This document shows positions 22,218 through 23,899 of a DNA stretch of 23,899 bases, in pieces (within the stretch, counting starts at the first letter, position 1; each line of letters begins with the position of its first letter). The translations under genes were made by a program, and so were the position numbers. The stretch is from JBMOPD01 sp049323615. Its GTDB lineage: Bacteria > Bacillota > Desulfotomaculia > Desulfotomaculales > Desulfocucumaceae. The stretch spans positions 1 to 23,899 of the forward strand of contig JBMOPD010000095.1 in NCBI GenBank assembly GCA_049323615.1, in the 5' to 3' direction. The notes beneath the pieces were generated by a model. That model worked only from the letters and a program-made list of their open reading frames with translations, did no database searches and was not told the origin of the DNA.

Positions 22218-22499
22218 ATGGAAGAAAAAACGAGAATGGTTCACGTGAGGATGCCGGTTGAACTGATTAAAGAAATCGATTCTTTTGTAAAAAAACACAA
22301 GGGGACAAAAACGGCCTTCATTAATAATGCTGTTGCAGAACGGTTACGACAGGAAAAAGCAAGGCAAAATTTCAAAAAATTAAGAGGAACTCTAAAACCG
22401 GAGGATGCTCCGGAATGGATCCTGCACGACGCAGGAAGCCGATGGGTGGAGAAGTTAAGGCGTGAAGAAAGGAATATTCCCCAATGGCCTACCTCATAG
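22218..22499 (+). CDS. ribbon-helix-helix (CopG-like) antitoxin
   Basis: A 93-residue protein with an N-terminal ribbon-helix-helix motif: strand TRMVHVRMP, helix VELIKEIDSFVKKH, turn, helix KTAFINNAVAERLRQEKA. The C-terminal part (LKPEDAPEWILHDAGSRWV) would contact the toxin. The ATG at 22218 has GGAGG upstream within a dyad that may be its own operator. It overlaps the PIN gene by 16 bases. Confidence 0.85.
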   Translation: MEEKTRMVHVRMPVELIKEIDSFVKKHKGTKTAFINNAVAERLRQEKARQNFKKLRGTLKPEDAPEWILHDAGSRWVEKLRREERNIPQWPTS

Positions 22500-22885
22500 A
22501 TACTTGCGTTTTTATCGATTACCTGACGGAAAGATTGCCTGAGACTTCTGCAAAATGGCTTGAAGAAATGGTTATCTCGGGAATGGCCTGCACCAGCGTT
22601 ATAGTATATCACGAACTGCTCACCGGCGCATCCACGGATAAAGCAAGAAAAATAATTGAAGACCTCATTGCTTCCCTGGAAGTTATCCCTGTGGATCAAA
22701 ACGTTGCAGCAGAAGCTGCATCTACCCGCCGGAACTGGCGAAAAGAGGGAAAAACCTTAAGCATGGCTGATACCTTAATTGGGGCCACGGCAAAACTACA
22801 GGGTTGCGCAGTTTTAACCTGCAATATAAAAGATTTCCCTGCCGTGCTTACTATTGACCCATATTCAGTTCCTTCAGGAGAGTAA
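22484..22885 (+). CDS. PIN-domain toxin (VapC-like) paired with ribbon-helix-helix antitoxin
   Basis: A 133-residue PIN-domain protein: Asp6 in LIDTCVFIDYL, Glu44 in VIVYHELLTGA, Asp96 in LSMADTLIGATA and the TCNIKDF motif (Asp117) form the expected metal site. It is a probable RNA-cleaving toxin. The start lies inside the antitoxin gene. The family differs in sequence from the PIN protein at 21493, so this is not a recent duplication. Confidence 0.9.
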   Translation: MAYLIDTCVFIDYLTERLPETSAKWLEEMVISGMACTSVIVYHELLTGASTDKARKIIEDLIASLEVIPVDQNVAAEAASTRRNWRKEGKTLSMADTLIGATAKLQGCAVLTCNIKDFPAVLTIDPYSVPSGE

Positions 22886-23034
22886 CGACGGCGCCAACAT
22901 TTAAAAGCGGGCCAGATCTCCATCCCTGTCTTTACCTGAGCATTATCAGCCTTGGAGAAATCTATTTTGTCCGGTTCCAGCTCATAACCATACAGATTAC
23001 GAAAACGGTGCCTGAAACTCAGGTAGAAAGGATT
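22886..23034 (-). pseudogene. possible HEPN/HepT-like fragment
   Basis: The minus-strand frame reads FYLSFRHRFRNLYGYELEPD, then DFSKADNAQVKTGMEIWPAF. The FRHRFRNLYGYEL block is what I expect in the conserved C-terminal half of HepT-like HEPN proteins (R-x4-6-H region). No start, ribosome site or N-terminal half is present. The first bases overlap the end of the PIN gene at 23019 in another frame. This is from memory of the family and needs a search. Confidence 0.4.
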
Positions 23035-23414
23035 ACCTCCCCTGGTGTGCATATAAAAACACCCTGTATGGTTTTCTTTCTATAATCACCGCAATGATTC
23101 AAGTCCCCGGTTATTAAATGGGTTGCCCGGGCCTGAACGGCGGCCATTAATACGGGTATGTCCTTGGCCGGTAATTTGACAGGACAGGGTATACCCGGGT
23201 CGGCTTCCGGCACTATAGTCAGCTCTGTTAAAAGTTCCTTCAGCTTTGTTAGTTGTTCGGGCCGGGAAAGGTTGCGCATGGCTTCTTCCACAACGTATGA
23301 CGATGCCAGAAGCTTAATATGTCCCTGGCGCGCTTTATCCCAAAGGATTTCCAGGCCACGGCTGCCGTAAGCCACTGAGAACAAGACATTTGCATCGAGA
23401 AACAGCCGGTCCAT
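23019..23414 (-). CDS. PIN-domain toxin paired with AbrB-type antitoxin
   Basis: A 131-residue PIN-domain protein with Asp7 in LFLDANVLFSVA, Glu43/44 in YVVEEAMRNL, Asp85 in PAKDIPVLMAA and Asp104 in LITGDLNHCG. It is a probable ribonuclease toxin. The ATG start lies two bases after the stop of the AbrB-type antitoxin gene. Its 3' end runs into the HEPN-like fragment, so the C-terminus (CTPGEVILST) may have been shaped by a rearrangement. Confidence 0.88.
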   Translation of the reverse strand: MDRLFLDANVLFSVAYGSRGLEILWDKARQGHIKLLASSYVVEEAMRNLSRPEQLTKLKELLTELTIVPEADPGIPCPVKLPAKDIPVLMAAVQARATHLITGDLNHCGDYRKKTIQGVFICTPGEVILST

Positions 23415-23416
23415 CT

Positions 23417-23707
23417 TCAGTTCGGCCTTTCATGCGGTATCTTCTCCGGATCCAGGCCCAGTTTCTTAACCTCATTCACAGCCCAGGCGTAATCTTCAGC
23501 CGTAACGGCACTATTTAAAAGGAATTCCGCCCTGCGTTCAGGAGTGTAGATTTCCACAGAGAGGGCTACCGCCGGCCGCAAAAGTATCCCTTCAGGCCTG
23601 GGCTCCGCTATAACCAGGGCCCCTTCCTCCAGGCCGTACTCCTTGCGTAAATATGCCGGGATTACCACCGTCCCCCTTCGCCCTACTTTTACTGTTTCAT
23701 TATCCAT
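23417..23707 (-). CDS. AbrB/SpoVT-type (MazE-like) antitoxin
   Basis: A 96-residue protein with an N-terminal swapped-hairpin AbrB domain: VKVGRRGTVVIPAYLRKEYG then LEEGALVIAEPRPEGILLRP. The C-terminal AEDYAWAVNEVKKLGLDPEKIP would bind the PIN toxin encoded next. ATG 23707 follows AGAGGTGG; the frame extends three codons further to GTG. It probably represses its own promoter through the dyad at 23718-23730. Confidence 0.87.
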   Translation of the reverse strand: MDNETVKVGRRGTVVIPAYLRKEYGLEEGALVIAEPRPEGILLRPAVALSVEIYTPERRAEFLLNSAVTAEDYAWAVNEVKKLGLDPEKIPHERPN

Positions 23708-23717
23708 AAGAACCACC

Positions 23718-23756
23718 TCTGAATATCAGATTATCAGGCAATAAGACATTTGTCAA
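23718..23756 (-). promoter_or_regulatory. promoter and operator-like dyad of the AbrB/PIN pair
   Basis: Minus-strand TTGACA (23756-23751), a 17-base spacer and TAATCT (23733-23728). TCTGA-TAT-TCAGA (23718-23730) overlaps the -10 and lies next to the ribosome site. Confidence 0.65.
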
Positions 23757-23899
23757 TTTGACGCCAAATAAAAGTCTGCGTCAAGATTTAGTAGGTAGAA
23801 CTCCCAGTTTTTTTTATTCATACTTAGAGATAGCCGAGGAAAGAAAACTCTGGGGCCGGGGTCCGGGTTTCAATCCGGCTACAGGACCTGCGGCTGAAC
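23757..23899. other. right edge, no gene seen; possible partial repeat element
   Basis: No coding region. The last ~33 bases read on the minus strand end in GGATTGAAAC, the usual 3' end of many type I CRISPR repeats. Only one copy can be present before the edge, so nothing can be called. Confidence 0.2.

Noticed and set aside
23848..23899. tRNA or RNase P RNA at the right edge
   Set aside because: GGGTTTCAATCC looks like a T-arm and GAGGAAAG like part of RNase P RNA, but neither an acceptor stem nor further conserved parts are present.

Overview
The window looks like chromosomal DNA from a GC-rich, spore-forming Firmicute of the Desulfotomaculum/Pelotomaculum type (Peptococcaceae). The reasons are a YlmC/YmxH-type PRC-barrel protein, CsaB-type anchoring of S-layer-homology proteins, frequent GTG and TTG starts behind strong GGAGG ribosome sites, Spo0A-box-like sites, and family resemblance of several proteins. 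The genus is an inference.

Layout. Bases 1-192 hold the decayed 3' part of a CoA-acylating methylmalonate-semialdehyde dehydrogenase gene (minus strand, in-frame stop). Bases 440-3406 (minus) hold a membrane protein gene, a membrane GAF-GGDEF gene with a variant GDDEF motif, and comF. Bases 3559-4749 are metK with a clear sigma-A promoter and its own terminator. Bases 4957-8345 (minus) hold tagO, then galU, an NAD-dependent sugar epimerase and the PRC-barrel gene. Then come fabZ (minus), a DUF4330 gene (plus), two glycosyltransferases (minus) and an O-antigen-ligase-like gene (plus). Bases 13850-17748 (minus) hold tagA/wecG, csaB, a small exported protein and an LCP ligase. Together these form a cell-wall glycopolymer locus: TagO and the WecG/TagA enzyme start the lipid-linked polymer, GalU and the epimerase supply UDP-sugars, the glycosyltransferases and ligase extend it, LCP attaches it to peptidoglycan, and CsaB pyruvylates it so that SLH proteins can bind. 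An SLH protein is encoded at 19833-20918.

From 18 kb the character changes to an accessory island: a coiled-coil protein with a perfect 14-residue repeat, a Uma2-family nuclease, the SLH protein, and three PIN-domain toxin-antitoxin pairs with three unrelated antitoxins (Phd, ribbon-helix-helix, AbrB), plus what looks like a HEPN/HepT-like remnant.

The most unusual signals are not genes. (1) Degenerate heptanucleotide tandem repeats sit at most gene junctions between 3.4 and 17 kb; three run into the 3' ends of coding regions and give unrelated proteins the same ETGD tail. (2) Two successive genes each have a long-loop hairpin with C6/G6 arms that covers the ribosome binding site. (3) Three identical TTGTCGAA (0A-box-like) sites lie upstream of genes. 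(4) Uma2 and the Phd/PIN pair share a nearly identical promoter region, and the third toxin-antitoxin promoter shares its core. No IS element, rRNA or tRNA was seen.
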